A stretch of DNA of 64,000 nt, taken from Lamellibrachia columna. Taxonomy: Eukaryota; Annelida; Polychaeta; Sabellida; Siboglinidae. The notes below the pieces were generated by a model, which searched no databases, was not told where the DNA came from, and saw only the letters and a list, made by a program, of their open reading frames with translations. The translations under genes and the position numbers were made by a program. Shown here piece after piece: positions 1 through 13,520 of the stretch. Within the stretch, counting starts at the first letter, position 1. Every line of letters begins with the position of its first letter. Location of the stretch: positions 9,849,461 through 9,913,460 of the forward strand of contig OY759270.1 in NCBI GenBank assembly GCA_963662155.1, in the 5' to 3' direction.

Positions 1-318
1 CTTGGCGCATTATATTGTCAATTGGAGTGTCTGCCTCTTTAGTATCACTAGTATGAAGTAAATTGGTGTAATATGCTTTAAAAAATGTCGAACTTTTAAG
101 ATTCTCGCAACTTCGCCTACCATCTTTGTTTTAGTATCTCCCTGGTGCTCCCAGGATACTGATGTCATTAAATGTGAATCATCCATCGATCTCTCGCTGG
201 CAAGGAAGAAGTAGTTTGTCACAACTGCATCTTATATGGCATTAGCATAGATCAGTAAGTACTGTAATGTGGACTGATAACTTGTTCATTTTAGCTAACT
301 GAATTGGCAGGAAGCACT

Positions 319-363
319 TTGAATCGAAGGCCACCGATAAAAAGGCCTTAATTTCAAACACTG
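319..363 (-). repeat. hAT-like terminal inverted repeat, solitary end
   Basis: Read on the minus strand from 363, the sequence starts CAGTGTTTGAAATTAAGG and continues into CCTTTTTATCGG. The first 30 bases match the plus-strand segment at 19435-19464 with one difference. CAGTGTT-type ends are typical of hAT elements. The element would extend leftward; its other end is not seen and may lie outside the window. Confidence 0.45.
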
Positions 364-469
364 TATGTGTATGTATATATAGTGACATAATAATTATATT
401 TATACTTTCAAAGATAAATCACTGCAATATCCAGAATTTTAATTACAACTATTTTTTTACCGTTTTACT

Positions 470-530
470 AATAATAATAATGTATATAGCATCTGAATCC
501 ACTTAAAATCAATTCTCTTGGGCGCTTTAC
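470..530 (+). repeat. Diverged 'AGCGC...GCGCTTTAC' dispersed repeat
   Basis: An (ATA)n stretch, then TATATAGCATCTGAATCC and GGGCGCTTTAC about 35 bases later. The same layout (TTCTTATAAAGCGC then CAAAGCACTTTA) recurs at 8851 and 18665. This is a common retroposon-like motif in invertebrate DNA, and this is its most decayed copy here. Confidence 0.35.
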
Positions 531-2084
531 ATAAAACTGCACAAGTTATTTATATATTTAGTTATGTCTTTTAGTAGTAGAATAAACATGTATCTTAGGT
601 AGTGCACTGAGCGACTATTACTTGACTTCTGTGGGTAGGAATCATTCAGCCATGCTGCAATTACTGGGAAAAAACTACTCATACATATCATTCCATTCCA
701 TCACATGAATATGTTTTATTAGCGTGTATCTTGAGCTGTGCCTTTGTACGTAGGGTAACAATTATATATTATATGGTATATATCTTTAGGAAACTCTACA
801 TCTTTGCCATATCAATGTGTTATGATGCTGACATCTAGAGTGGAGAACTGGAAGTAGGTTCACCAGGCAGTTGAGAAACAAGATAAATAACACAAAATAA
901 GTTACAAACAGAGCACATTCCTGGAGACGAGGCAGATGTTACAAATGATTATGTACCTGCCTCTCCAGTGCCTGTGTTTACAGATCTCTGTGCAACACCT
1001 GCCTTCATCCAAACTAAAAACCAAGCCATCTGGTTGGTAACAAGTTTTAAAATAAAATTACATAACTGCAGCCAGGAAATTGTCAATATTATTAATAACT
1101 GGTACGTACAATTACTCTTGATCTTGAAGTAATTAAGTGCTTATGAGAACAAAAGAAAAAGGTGGATAAAGGATTACCCGTAGCCATGTCTAATTTCCAT
1201 GGTCTAATACTAATGTTGCAAAACAGGAATTAGGTATGAGCCAGAAATGTGTACATGTCTTTGTAATCAGCCATACCACCAACACTGTTCAAACTGGAAT
1301 TTCCATTTCGAGCACACTAAAGTCTGTCTTACCACCTCTTAAATTTATTTATGCATTACTTTTTAAGTAGTTTATTATATATTTTTGTTATACAAAGAAA
1401 CTTGAAGTTCTGTTACAATTACTAAAATGCATGAAATGCTACCCACAAAGATGGCCCTAATATGTAAATTGACCCTAAAATGTAAATGAGACACAATGCC
1501 TTCAACACCCCACCCCCACCACCCTTATCTAATCTACATTTATAACAAAAGTGTTCCAGCAAGTACAGTACAATTGCCCTAGGGCAGATTCTTATATAAT
1601 GATCTAAGCCACCATTCCTTCTAAAACTGATTACTTTATTGCTGACATTAGTCCAGAGGGATTTCCGCCCACCAGGGCAGCTGCTGCCACCCTCTTCAAT
1701 ACCCTCCCCTCTAATCCATCATATCACCCTCATTGCTAATCCATTTTCAACTTCCAGTAAGCAATCTGTGTAAACCTCCTAATGGTGAAGGTAATGACTT
1801 CTTGATAGGTCAAATCATTATCCACTTGTTATGCCCGGCCCATAATCAACATGGCCAAGGGAAATATTCACAAGAATGTCAAGAAGTCATATACAAAAAT
1901 CAGCGTAGTATTATCTTTTATGAATAAACGATAAGCATAAATGCAAACAAAATTGTTACATTTGCTGAAATCAGGGAGGCATACGTGTATAGTTATTTAT
2001 TTGTGTAATTAATATGTAGGTATATCTTATAGGCAGCCATAGGTATGCATATATGTACATGGATGTGCTTGTGTACATATAGGT

Positions 2085-2088
<4 letters not shown>

Positions 2089-2118
<30 letters not shown>
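2089..2118. repeat. (AT)15 microsatellite
   Basis: Uninterrupted alternating AT of about 30 bases following TACATATAGG-type sequence. Confidence 0.9.
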
Positions 2119-2121
<3 letters not shown>

Positions 2122-5100
2122 TATTATATAATTATAATCTTATTACCTTTATTATTGCTATCATTTGTATTCTTAATTTTTAATCTATTTTCAAATGCTT
2201 GACTAAACCAGTGGTGGCTCCCATGATAGCGACATACTCAATATCTTAATGGGAGTCTCCGTGACCATTTATTTTTGTTAACTTTTGTTTATGTTGATTG
2301 TGTTACATTTACTTGGTCAAAATAAATGAGTCTGAGTCTAAATGCACTTAGAGAGGCAATGTCTAAAGACAACTATGAATAAATATATGGAAAAAAAATC
2401 CAGTAGACTTTACATTTTAATTAATTAATTAGTACTATAAAATGTTTAAAATGTGTTCTCAGTGGTAAAAAACACAAATAACATAGTTAACTGCTGGAAT
2501 AACACAAACATACTTCCAATTAAAAACTTCAGCGATATCTGTTACAATGGGCACTTCAAATTTATTGGCTGGCCAATATATATTAATATTCCCCTGTGGG
2601 TCAAATTAGCATTTACACTGTTCTTATAATTAACAGACAGGGGAAGAAGAGTTCACCTATCCCTGGTGTTCTTCCCTGTGGAGCAACAGGATGGCTCCCT
2701 CCAAGCCTATCCCAAATTCCCAGGTGCCACCTATACACAAACAAATAGCCCTGTTTATGTGGCTGGCATGTGGTCACTCTGGCCATAAGAGCAGTCAGTG
2801 TCAGTATCCATGTCTGATGTTGACCAGTCAGTGATATCCTTCAGTGGTCATCTCTAGCAACTAAGTACAGACCAGCTGCAATAAAATCGCACACTCAACT
2901 GTGATACTGTCCCTTTTAATTAAACACCCAGGCCCCATTAATTAAATGCCCATTTTCACATAATAGCCCAGTGTAACATATGTTTCTAGTTTCCTGGCTA
3001 GAGTAAGGGGAAGTTCTCAAAGGTTCTCTTAAAATCAACACTACCAATTTAAGTTAACTATTTTTAGATTCTGTTTTTATTGACATAAATGTACAAAAAT
3101 AAATACAATTCATAAAATTTATTCAGTGGAATGAACAAGCTTGGATGAAAAGGTAAGAAATAAGGTGTTGAATATGGTCCGAGAATAGTGAAAAGTCATT
3201 GAGTTTATCAGAAAAGGACATAAAAGCTGATTAGGACCAATCTTAGCTAATAATGATGGAAGAACGCACGGAGGAAGATTTCAATGTTGAGGAAATGAAT
3301 ACACTTACCAAGAGACAAAAAGAAGGACAACTGCATGATAAAATAAAGCGAAAACAAAATATTGGGAAAGGAAAGTTAATTAATCGAGCCAGAATAATTA
3401 ATATCTTAGATATACTGGAAATTAGACACACAAACTTTCAGTCTTTTTACTGTTCACAGTTTATATTTTAACATTAGCAAAATCTGTACACAATTGCACA
3501 TACAGGTTACTTTGTTTCTCCATACAATCCTACATTTATTTAAGATTCAATAATAAATTCAAAAGCATCTAAGCTATAATCCATACCCCAAACATTGTTT
3601 GCACCTGTAAGATGGTCTGCCATGTTGATCTTCTTTCAGATAAGTGTCCCCCACAAGCCAACAGCATATGCCCATATAGAGCTGATAATGGACTATGTAA
3701 TGGCTTTATCTTAGGCATATCTCTGACTATGGCACAAGTTATGACCCTTTGGTGGTCTGCATGGTGCACTTGGACAAGCAATCTTACATCAATTTCCTTC
3801 CATAAATAACAGCAAATGAGGAACTTTAGGAGTGAAATTCGCGAGTTTCAGCAACATTTGCATAGCAGTAGATACCGAGAAAGTAGTAAAAGCAACATTA
3901 AAATGGCTTCAGACTTTCTATGTAATGTAAGTCGGCTTTCTCCTAATTTGTGTTAGGTTTCTGTCTTAGCCAGTGTGTGTGCATACATACGAGCGTGCAA
4001 GCGAATATAATATTAATTACATATAATATATTATATGTGTGTGTGTGAACATGAAAATAACATGGCCAGACAATTTGCTGAAACTGGAAACTTACACAAA
4101 AGTAAACTTTGCGTATACGTGGATATACACCGCTGTATGCATAATGCAAACAGCCACAGAGTACCATTTCACTGCATGTTGGTTAAAAAAAAGAAAGATC
4201 TACATCCTTGTTGAATAACTACAACACGTTACCTAAGTGAATACATGTCAGACACAGCCATACAACCCTTTTTACCACAGCGACACGGTACTCAATCAAC
4301 TAAGCTGTTTCAAGCAGACACTTGGCGCCTTGTGCATGTAACATACATGACTTTGCGCGACTGTCGCGGCAGAGTGTGCCCAAGATTCACCATTGGCATC
4401 TATCGTCGTCATCTTTTAATAATGCCACCAGTTTTTATGTGCAACAATGTGTCAGGAAACGTTTGATGTGTATGTTCAGCCTCATATTTCATTTATTTAA
4501 TCTTTAGCACCTTTGCGCCTGTTTATTACTTTCGTGCACACAATGCAGCATTAGTAATGATGACACGAAACAAACTGACTCACTGAAGTGTCGGCCACAT
4601 CACCATGAGACATTGTTGCTATTATTACAAATAAACAAAGTGAAGACAGTGTGTTAACGGCCCCTCTTCAACTCATTTTTTTCATATCATTTCATAATCA
4701 TTTAGCAAAAAAGTAAACTGACATAGTATCCAAAACAGAATGCCAGCTCGTTTGCAGGTTATTTTTTTTATTAAATCTGGTTAAAATTTGGCAAAGGGCA
4801 AAAATGGTTTGGCTTGATGGCATAAAGCTGTTCACGTTTACATAAGTTACCTGATATAATGGTCAGCCAATAAATTATGATTTTAGAAAAGTGCGCATTC
4901 TATTATTAAAATGTCTGTGCAAATGACGCTTTAAAAGTAATACTAATTTTCTAAGCAAACCACCTATGAAATTACGAAACTGACTTGCTCAAAATGTTTT
5001 CATTACACCTACAGACAAACAACAACTATGAACTATGCTCATTAGACATTTCTGTCAATTACTTAACCAATTTGCATGCACAGAACGCACACACAAGTGA

Positions 5101-6039
5101 TTATTATCAAGAGCAAAGCGTCTGACGCTGAGTCCTTGAATGCGGCTAAAGACAGCATTCTAAACAACCCTCATTATCTCATTCTTAATGCACCAGCACA
5201 TTCGTAATAATCAATATGGAACTGTGAGAGGAGAACAATGCCATATTGTCGCTCTCAGGTTGGTTGTCACTTTGCCGTAATCGGCTCTACATCTGAAAGC
5301 AAAATACTACCTAATTCGAGTAATCGAAGTGGAACGCGGGCAGTCATTGAGGAGGGGACGGGCAGGGCTCATCCAAGTGACACGGGCTGGCGTCCAGTCA
5401 CGGCTTAGTCTTGTCACCATGTGCAGTGACCATGATGACATTGTGACAATGGTGATTGTGACACAGTAGCAACAGTGTGAAACAGATTATGTGATAAAAC
5501 AGTCTGACCAATTGGCTTATAGGGATGGCACTGGTTGTTTCTACAGGGCAGTGAACCTTTGCATGTGAGTCACAACTCAAGAATACCCACAGGCCTTCAA
5601 ACAATGAACTCAGTAGGCCAGAAAATCCTTGTCTCTAGAGGTGTTCATGTTAGTGGCTCCTGCAGGAAGCTGAGGGTGCCTCTTGTTAATTAAAGGCACC
5701 TGTGTGAAGGTATCCAACTAAGGATCAAAGTAAATTTTATTTTAACAAATGTATGCAATCTTTATTAAACCAACTATTCACATGCTACAGATTAGAACAG
5801 CAACAAACCTGATTAACGATGGATTAAATGAACCGGGGAGGGAGGCTTAAGATACTAATAACAGGATCTTCCATAGGGCTGGACGTAGATGTCAGAAAAC
5901 AATGCATCTTGCTCCAACATTTCCGTCAATGTGCCTTATTTTCTCAAATATTTAATGTCAGCAATTGCTGGAGAAGAATTATTGTTGACTATCCCTTTTG
6001 GAAAAATAAGGATGAATCTGGGTAATGATAATTTTATTT

Positions 6040-6135
6040 ATTTTGTCTATTTAGCAATTATAGACCATTTTTGAAGCGCCATGAACAATCTTGGATCTGG
6101 TGATATATAACAAATAAAATATATTATTATCACAT
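6040..6135 (+). repeat. Retroposon-type 3' tail, copy 1
   Basis: TTGGATCTGGTGATATATAA followed by CAAATAAAATATATTATTAT. The same arrangement is at 8680-8760 in the same orientation, and the final (ATT)n resembles a 3' tail of a retroposon. No coding remnant is visible upstream. Confidence 0.45.
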
Positions 6136-7400
6136 GAAAATTTGTGTATCAACTTTTTTTAATCAACAGCTTTTTCATGAAAATTTGGCAACCTCACAAG
6201 CTACAATATTAGTTTAATTTCACCTTTAATTTTTTTATTTAAGCAACTGTTAAATGGTCCCTTAGCTATGTCAGAATAGCTGACAGCAATTTTAATGTCA
6301 TTTCTTTTAGTCTAGTGACTGTATTCACAATCACCATGTGGCAGCACCAGTTATTGAAATTGTCAAAGAAATCATTCATGCTATATTACTGTACAGGATC
6401 TAAAAATTAGATCCGAATAAAGAATACTTTCATTAAGTAATAAATTATATATGTGAGTTTTGTTTGTTTTTGCTATTGTTGAGAACGATTTATATTATCA
6501 GCATGTACATTCTTCCATATGACCAAGATTTAAGTTAAGATTTGGTTGCTAGATCAAATAGCTAAACACTATAAACAATTATTAATATTTTATTTATCAA
6601 ACAAGAAATGTCTGTCACCACAGAGTTGTAATATAACAATTACCGGTTTTAAGTTCAAACAAAACTGTTACCAGCACATATTTACATGCATGCATATGTA
6701 GGTGTATCTAAAAGTGTAGGTATTTTTTTTAATTAGCCAGTAATTTATAACATAACCCTCAATATGGCCAAGACAAGAAATCTGTATTTCAAAAAACAGA
6801 AACACAACTAGAATCTTTGAATGGATTGTCATTTCTTGGATTGTTGCTTTAGACAAGTTTCTTGAGAGATAAATAATATGTCAGCATTAACCCATAAAAG
6901 ATGCATTCAATGCACTCTTTCAACTGTTCTTCACCCGCACAATAAACAAGCATCAAGTGCATCCATCTGGTGCAACAAAGATATATATCATGATACAACC
7001 AAAAATACAATATACTGCCGTAACGATGAGTCGGCACAAAAGGTATTTTCCTCAGAAAATGCAATCATCACTTGCAGTCGCCTTAGGCTGCACAGGCAGA
7101 GACAGCGCTTAGTGGCCAACCGACCACTGTGACATGACAGACTCCCATCTCAAATTGTGACAACCAACTCCTTGGAGATTTCTTACTACATACACTGCTA
7201 GTGTAATATCAGGCAGGATTCTGTCAAGTATTTATCAAACTGATCTGGTCGCAGTCCGGGAGACTGGCAGTTAATCCAAGTAAGCGATAGGCACATACAG
7301 AAGTGTCGATGCAGCCATTAAGTCTGCTCCCAGATCCATTATAGAGAAAGCCATGCGTGAGAATTATAGTAAATTCCCCAAAAGCACTAAATTGGCACTC

Positions 7401-7454
7401 TAACAGCTTGTAGATTTCTAACAGCTTGTAGATTTCTAACAGCTTGTAGATTTC
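7401..7454. repeat. 18-bp tandem repeat, three copies
   Basis: Three identical copies of TAACAGCTTGTAGATTTC in a row. No open frame or known function. Confidence 0.95.
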
Positions 7455-8679
7455 ATACGCTACTTGTAGTTATTTAAAATACAATCAAGTTTGAAGGATT
7501 GTCAATCCGTTGTGTTCCAATAATATTATACCTACAAAAATGTCAAATGTCAATCTGTAATTATTTGTGTATCCACCCAAGAATACATCTGATATTGCAT
7601 TGATTTCAAAACGTTGCTAACAGTTAAAAGTAGACCCTAAAACTGGTCACGACTTAAACAGTTTCCCTGCATAAAATAAGTTTACCTTTTTCTAATTCAG
7701 TAAGTCTAATCATTTGGTATTCAACTTTTACTCTTGAAGCATGTCAATTGTTAAAATTAAATTACAACTAATATAATCTGCTCAAGTTCAAACATTAAAC
7801 ACACATAAATACAGAAAAAAATCAGTACCAATTCACAGAGGTACCAATATATTTGGGTAGAACGGATTAGGTACAATGTCACATGGATACCACACGTTTC
7901 AGGTACATAATAACCAAATGCTGGAGCTCCCAGATAGGGAGTGACCAAATGACTTGACCAGCAGACAGTACTAATGCATGACTTATTGTGTTGACACATC
8001 CATCAACAGCATGGACAGTTATGTACAGTTATCCAGTGGCCTGGCTAAAACAACACCCTCCCCCAGCCTGCAGCTAAATCTAAGGGGTAACAAGCCAGGG
8101 GACTTGTCAACATGAAAATTCCCATATCTGCCACAAGTAGCCCCCTCCCTGCTGGGATCCAAACAACCTCTTTTCCCTTCCTTTCACACCTCCAACCTCA
8201 ACCCTGCCCACACCCTGTGGTTTACAGAGTCCAGTCACTAAACTTGACCAGATGTGCTGGGCGGTCTAGACTGACCATAGAGTTAATGAGCAGTACTGCC
8301 CACTATAAATTACACTGGTGGTCAAGACAATAACTTGACCACCCTCCCTGCTTTGTCTCATCTGATTAGCCTCATAATGCCATGACAGGGAGGTGGGAAT
8401 ATGTTCCCATGGCTGCCAGCCTACCCGGAACACTGGGATGGTAGGGTAAATAAGGGAGGGTAGGGTAAATAATGGATTTTTGGAAAACCTCTGCATTTGG
8501 CTGACCTCCTACGATGCAACGTCTGCATCTATTAATATTATTATTATTGATGTATATTTATTTAGACTTATTTTATTATTATTATTATTACAATGCTATA
8601 TTGTAATATTTATTTTAAAATAATAACTATTATTAGTAGTATTTTAATGCATTTATTTGTTTGTTTATTTAGCAGTTCT

Positions 8680-8765
8680 AGACCAGGTTATACATTTTTA
8701 GCATACTTGGATCTGGTGCTACATCAAATAAAATTTATTAATATTATTAAAACTAGAAATTTCCA
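8680..8765 (+). repeat. Retroposon-type 3' tail, copy 2
   Basis: TTGGATCTGGTGCTACAT followed by CAAATAAAATTTATTAATAT. Homologous to the tail at 6040-6135, with upstream similarity around TAGACC. A third looser relative may be at 14330-14375 (AAATAAAGTTTTATTATTA). Confidence 0.45.
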
Positions 8766-8850
8766 AAAATGAAGACAATATTTCTCACCTAATATCAATC
8801 TCAGAAAACCACAATACAGTTTGAGTTTTTACACTCATGGGTTAATAATG

Positions 8851-8920
8851 CTAATAATAAATAATTATTCTTATAAAGCGCAATATCTTTAGAGATCAAA
8901 GCACTTTAAGTAATAAATCA
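8851..8920 (+). repeat. 'AGCGC...AAAGCACTTTA' dispersed repeat
   Basis: AATAATAAATAATTATTCTT then ATAAAGCGCAATATC, ending GATCAAAGCACTTTAAG. It is the best preserved of three copies in the left part of the window (also 470 and 18665). Confidence 0.5.
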
Positions 8921-9658
8921 ATGATAAAACTGTAAGTAATGTATAAAACAAGCGTCTACGAACACAATTAAATTAGCTGAAGAAAAAATATACACATATA
9001 TAATTAATCAATTATTGTGAAACCAGGAAAGTAGATGATACTTAAATTTTTTTTTAAATGTCAATAATATTAGACCGTTACATTACTTAACAACTTAAAC
9101 ACTTCCACCGTCCAGCATTTCTCATCATGTGCAAGCTGTGTCCTATGCCTGATGATTGGCAATCATGTTGCCTTGTTGTGTGATTGATCATTTCAAGAAC
9201 AAACGATCCCTAGTGTGCTCGTCTAAAAACGCATGACGTCTTTATGTCGCCCGCCGCACTCTGCCACTAAAGGATGGCGACGAAAACACGCAGGCTGTCG
9301 CTGTTCTGAGACTGACTGGTGCTTCGCCAAGGTCTCAAGGGAAATGAGACGACATGACAGAAGCCTCGAACTGACCGTTATGACACGTCTTGTCGCATCG
9401 TGTCGCGACAGGAATATGCTACATGTTAGCATTGGTGCTCGTCTTCATTTGAAACATCACCGAAACAAATACAATTGTCCGCAGACTCAGTATGGTCAGA
9501 CTTCAGAGGCATCCCTCTTTTATCAATGAAATATTTGCTAGCACAGGCAGAAGGCAAGCTGAACTGAGTCTGCTGAACTAGATCATCAGATATCACTGGT
9601 GGATTCCATCTATATCAATCCCCATCGACAGAAAAGTATTAAATTTTATTGCTTTACC

Positions 9659-9788
9659 TTAAAGGTGCTTAATCAATTCGATTTTTCTGCTAGTCTCATT
9701 TCAAGCTAATTTTGTGAAAAACCAAACCTACTACCTGGTAGTATCCACTGCAACATGCTAGCTCATTTGTGCAACTTTTGTTTTTAAT

Positions 9789-9862
<74 letters not shown>

Positions 9863-9879
9863 ATTAGTTGACCTTTAAA
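9659..9879 (+). mobile_element. TTAAAGGT-ended element, copy A, with (AT)n core
   Basis: Starts TTAAAGGTGCTTAATCAATT and continues into TTTTTCTGCTAGTCTCATTTC. It is homologous to the inverted right end of copy B (23.6 kb) and to the TIRs of copy C (19.57-20.02 kb). An ACCTTTAA at 9872-9879 may be its other end, on the far side of a 68-base (AT)n tract at 9792-9859. No coding capacity, so a miniature non-autonomous element. Confidence 0.5.
9792..9859. repeat. (AT)34 microsatellite
   Basis: Pure alternating AT inside copy A of the TTAAAGGT family. Confidence 0.95.
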
Positions 9880-12024
9880 TTTATTGTAGTAACTCAGTCT
9901 TACATATGGATTTTATATGTATAATTATTTTTTATTTCATGCATTTTACATAAAGTGCAACAACCATCAAGGAAACTGTGCGACATTGTACATACACATG
10001 CATTTAGTAATATTTAGTTATTATTTTGTATCACCAGCCACAACTGGATGCTAGGTCTTTCTCTTTTTGTCTTTTGTGTGACTCGTATGTGTTCAAAGCA
10101 TCTCGGACAGGAAATATTGTATTCTTTCCGAGAAACGGAACATAAAAAATCTGCTCAGATCTTGGATAAGACAGCAGCTCCACATGCGCCCAGACATGAA
10201 ATTTTACAATTATACTAGACTTGTGGGTACGCGCAGATGGTCCCTAAATATGGTTATTGCCCCCTGGGCACAATGTTGATTCACCCTGGTGTGCATGAGA
10301 AGTCACCCATTCCTGGTGGGGTTATTCACCAGGTGGCATTACTGGACCATATTCACCCATGGCTCTAATGCCCCTTAGGGGCCAATCAACCTGCCACTGG
10401 AAACACAGCTCAAATTGTTGATAATGTGGGAATAGCTCATCATGTCACTGAAAGTAAATTGTTATTCAATCTTTTGATTACCAAAGTAAAAATAAAGTTA
10501 TTGTAAAAAAAATTATTTTACAAACAATTCTTCAGCAACTGTAATCTGCTACACTGGCTGTGTTAGCTAGTGACATAAAATAAAAATGTTGAGGATTATG
10601 TAGCACCAGTTGAAACTACTTGTAATAAAAGGATGTAAACATGTGTTTATTAATTATTAATAAGGGTTAATAATGCCTAAATTCCATAATAAAATATTAG
10701 CATAATTTCTAGAATAATGCCAATCTGCGCAACAAAAAGTTTACCATTTATGAAAAACACTTTTCACAACCTGTAAATATTTAAAAGTGAAAAAAGAAAT
10801 CATGCCTTTTGACTGCATCACAATAATTAATGAATCTTTGTGCATCCAATAACTTTATGAAGTATGAGATAAAGTGGAAGTTTCATACTGACAATATGTC
10901 TTTCTAAGACAAATAGCAACCAGCACTAGTTGCTAGGAGTTGCGTGTTTTCTAAAGCATACTGATCAACTGAATGTCTATGGCATCTCACACTTAGGGTG
11001 GCAAGGTCACATTCTCTTGCAACACATGTCATTTATTATTAATTATCAACAAATCAACTCATGGTCAGTGAATACAACATTCATGTGGAGAAAAACAGTC
11101 AAACCAACGGTGCACGGACACTTAATGATGTCATGAAATCACTGGTAGCCATATCATAGCTTGATTATAATCACCACTCCATCTTATCCTACTGCATAAT
11201 ATCCAACAATAACCCTGCCCCAGCCAGCAACAGACCCACCTGATATACCCCCTCCCAGGGGTAGACTGCCCATGGATCACTACCCAGAAGTCACATTTGT
11301 TTTATAGCCAATATCCATTTCCAGATACAGCAGTTTCATGGGGGATCATTTCCCATGACGCCACCTGCACTTAACACGTAATGATGTCCGCCATAAACAT
11401 AAATGGGGCTTGACCAATAAAGAATAAGACAATGCCAGGTTTCTGCATAAAACCCACCATGCGATACCATTGATGATTGTCCCTATAAAGAAACCATAAC
11501 GTTCACTGATACGCATTTATGGTGATATAACATTTGACCGTTACTTTTTATGGGACACCTCATCTGTTGCATATATATATATAAGGAACACCTCATGTGT
11601 AGCATATTCCCCTCTGGTCATTCCAACACAAATGCCAGTGTTTGTCAATCAAGATAGCTGACTGTAATTCAATACTTCCAAGGTACTTGGACAACAGGTG
11701 GCACCACTTGAAACCACACAATATTGACCAACTAGGAATCTCATGTTTTTGTGCAGCATGACAGCTGGTTGAGATCTTGTTCCAAATGCACATAACAAAC
11801 TGGGGTCCCAAACTGGAACAAAAATCCCTAAAATAGGTGTTTTGCTATTGCTGTATTTAAACCCAACATGGTAAACCTTCACTAGTTATTACCTACTGAC
11901 ATTAACTGAACAACTTTAAATATTATTATTACATTATTTTTACCTGGTCAATTTTGTTACTAAAATAACAAACAATTTAACTGAACATGTTTACTTACTA
12001 AATCATACATTGTCTAACACATTA

Positions 12025-12819
12025 CTCTTGAGTGCCAAATAAACGTATAGGTCAAATAACAGTATAGGGTGGCAAATCGGTAAAATTTAATAATAGTATA
12101 GTGCTGAATAACAGTATAGGGGGGCAAATTGTTCAAAACAAATAACAGTACAGTGCTGAATAACAGCATAGGGGGGCAAATTGTTCAAAACAAATAATAG
12201 TACAGTACGAAAAAAGTCAATGGTATATTTGTCTTTTTAGCGCCGTAAGCGTAGCGATTTTTTACTCGACGAGAAGCCAAGGCGTCCCTAGAAAACTACG
12301 CGGACCACCATGTATTTTGTTTTTTTTCCTGTTTAATGTGCATATAAACTTTACTTTGTGCATATTCGCATCACCGCAGATATAGTAATCACATTTTATA
12401 TCTATGAAAAACCGGGGAATTTTCCTTTTTAAATGGACATTTTATTGAATTAAATACGAAAGCCAATTTCAGGGGAAACCGCCGCCATCCGGTTACAACC
12501 GGTTTGAGGCGCTGCGCACGGCGGCCATTTACGGTCGGTTTACGCGGTGATAATGGCGTTTTAACTAATAATATACCATGTCGAGCTCCCGAGAACTAAG
12601 GATTCTGACCGATTCATCTAACCATGGAAATCTAACGGATTGAGAGCGATTGCTCTCTTAAAAATGATACCCTGCACAATTTGCCACGATTATCGGAGAA
12701 TATAGGCTGGCACAAATGTTTAAATTTAATAATAGTATAGAGCCAAATAAGGTGCATATAGGGTGGTATTTTTCATCAAATAAATATGCATATAGTGACG
12801 CTTATTCGGCACTCAAGAG
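12025..12819. mobile_element. TA-flanked TIR element, non-autonomous, 795 bp
   Basis: The left end reads CTCTTGAGTGCCAAATAAAC. The right end, reverse complemented, reads CTCTTGAGTGCCGAATAAGC, so 18 of the first 20 bases match. Each end is directly flanked by TA (12023-12024 and 12820-12821), the target duplication of Tc1/mariner-type elements. Inside the left end the motif AATAAYAGTAYAG recurs four or five times with GGGGGGCAAATTGTT spacers. A related AATAATAGTATAG sits inside the right end. The centre is CpG- and GC-richer than its surroundings and has no open frame. Superfamily is inferred from the TA alone. Confidence 0.7.
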
Positions 12820-13430
12820 TACTAATTAACTGTCTCAATAAAAAATTTCAAATGTCACAGAAAACAAGCCATAATCTAACACAAGCCTCTAAGTAAAAAC
12901 TAGAAACGGAACTTATATTAATAATATACAGAGTACTTTGGCATAAACTGGTGGGAATCAGTCCCAGAAACAAGTTTATAGCAATGAGAGAACGGCAATA
13001 AACTACTAATTGTTATTTGTCACAAAGGAACAATTACTACATCTCCGAATGGGTGACAATGTGGGATGTATGCAAATCTTTACATTCACCATATCCCTAA
13101 GGGGGCCGTTACCCCTTTACTGGCAGACTATTATTTCGATACACACCCATATTGAAGTGGCCAATTGTCATTACCAAGTTGAGATAATCACCTAAGTAGG
13201 TCTGGCAGGAAATCTTTATTACACTAAATAAATCAGCACGACCATATCAATAAATGATGCTAATCTTATGAGATTTTTGAAGCAAAATTAAGTCACTTCG
13301 CTATTACTGAGTATTAGCATGTCAGCTCATTAACACTTAGCTAATTCAATGAAACACTGTTTTAGGTAGATATAAAACATGATGTTCAATTTGAACAAAA
13401 TACTAGCATGCTTACAACTTAAACTGAACA

Positions 13431-13440
13431 TATATATATA

Positions 13441-13520
<80 letters not shown>
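13431..13520. repeat. AT-rich compound microsatellite
   Basis: (AT)n broken by TTA, ACATAT and a GTGTGTGTGT run. Confidence 0.9.

Noticed and set aside
6220..6250. CACCTTTAA as a further end of the TTAAAGGT family
   Set aside because: Only 8-9 bases match and the neighbouring sequence does not follow the family.
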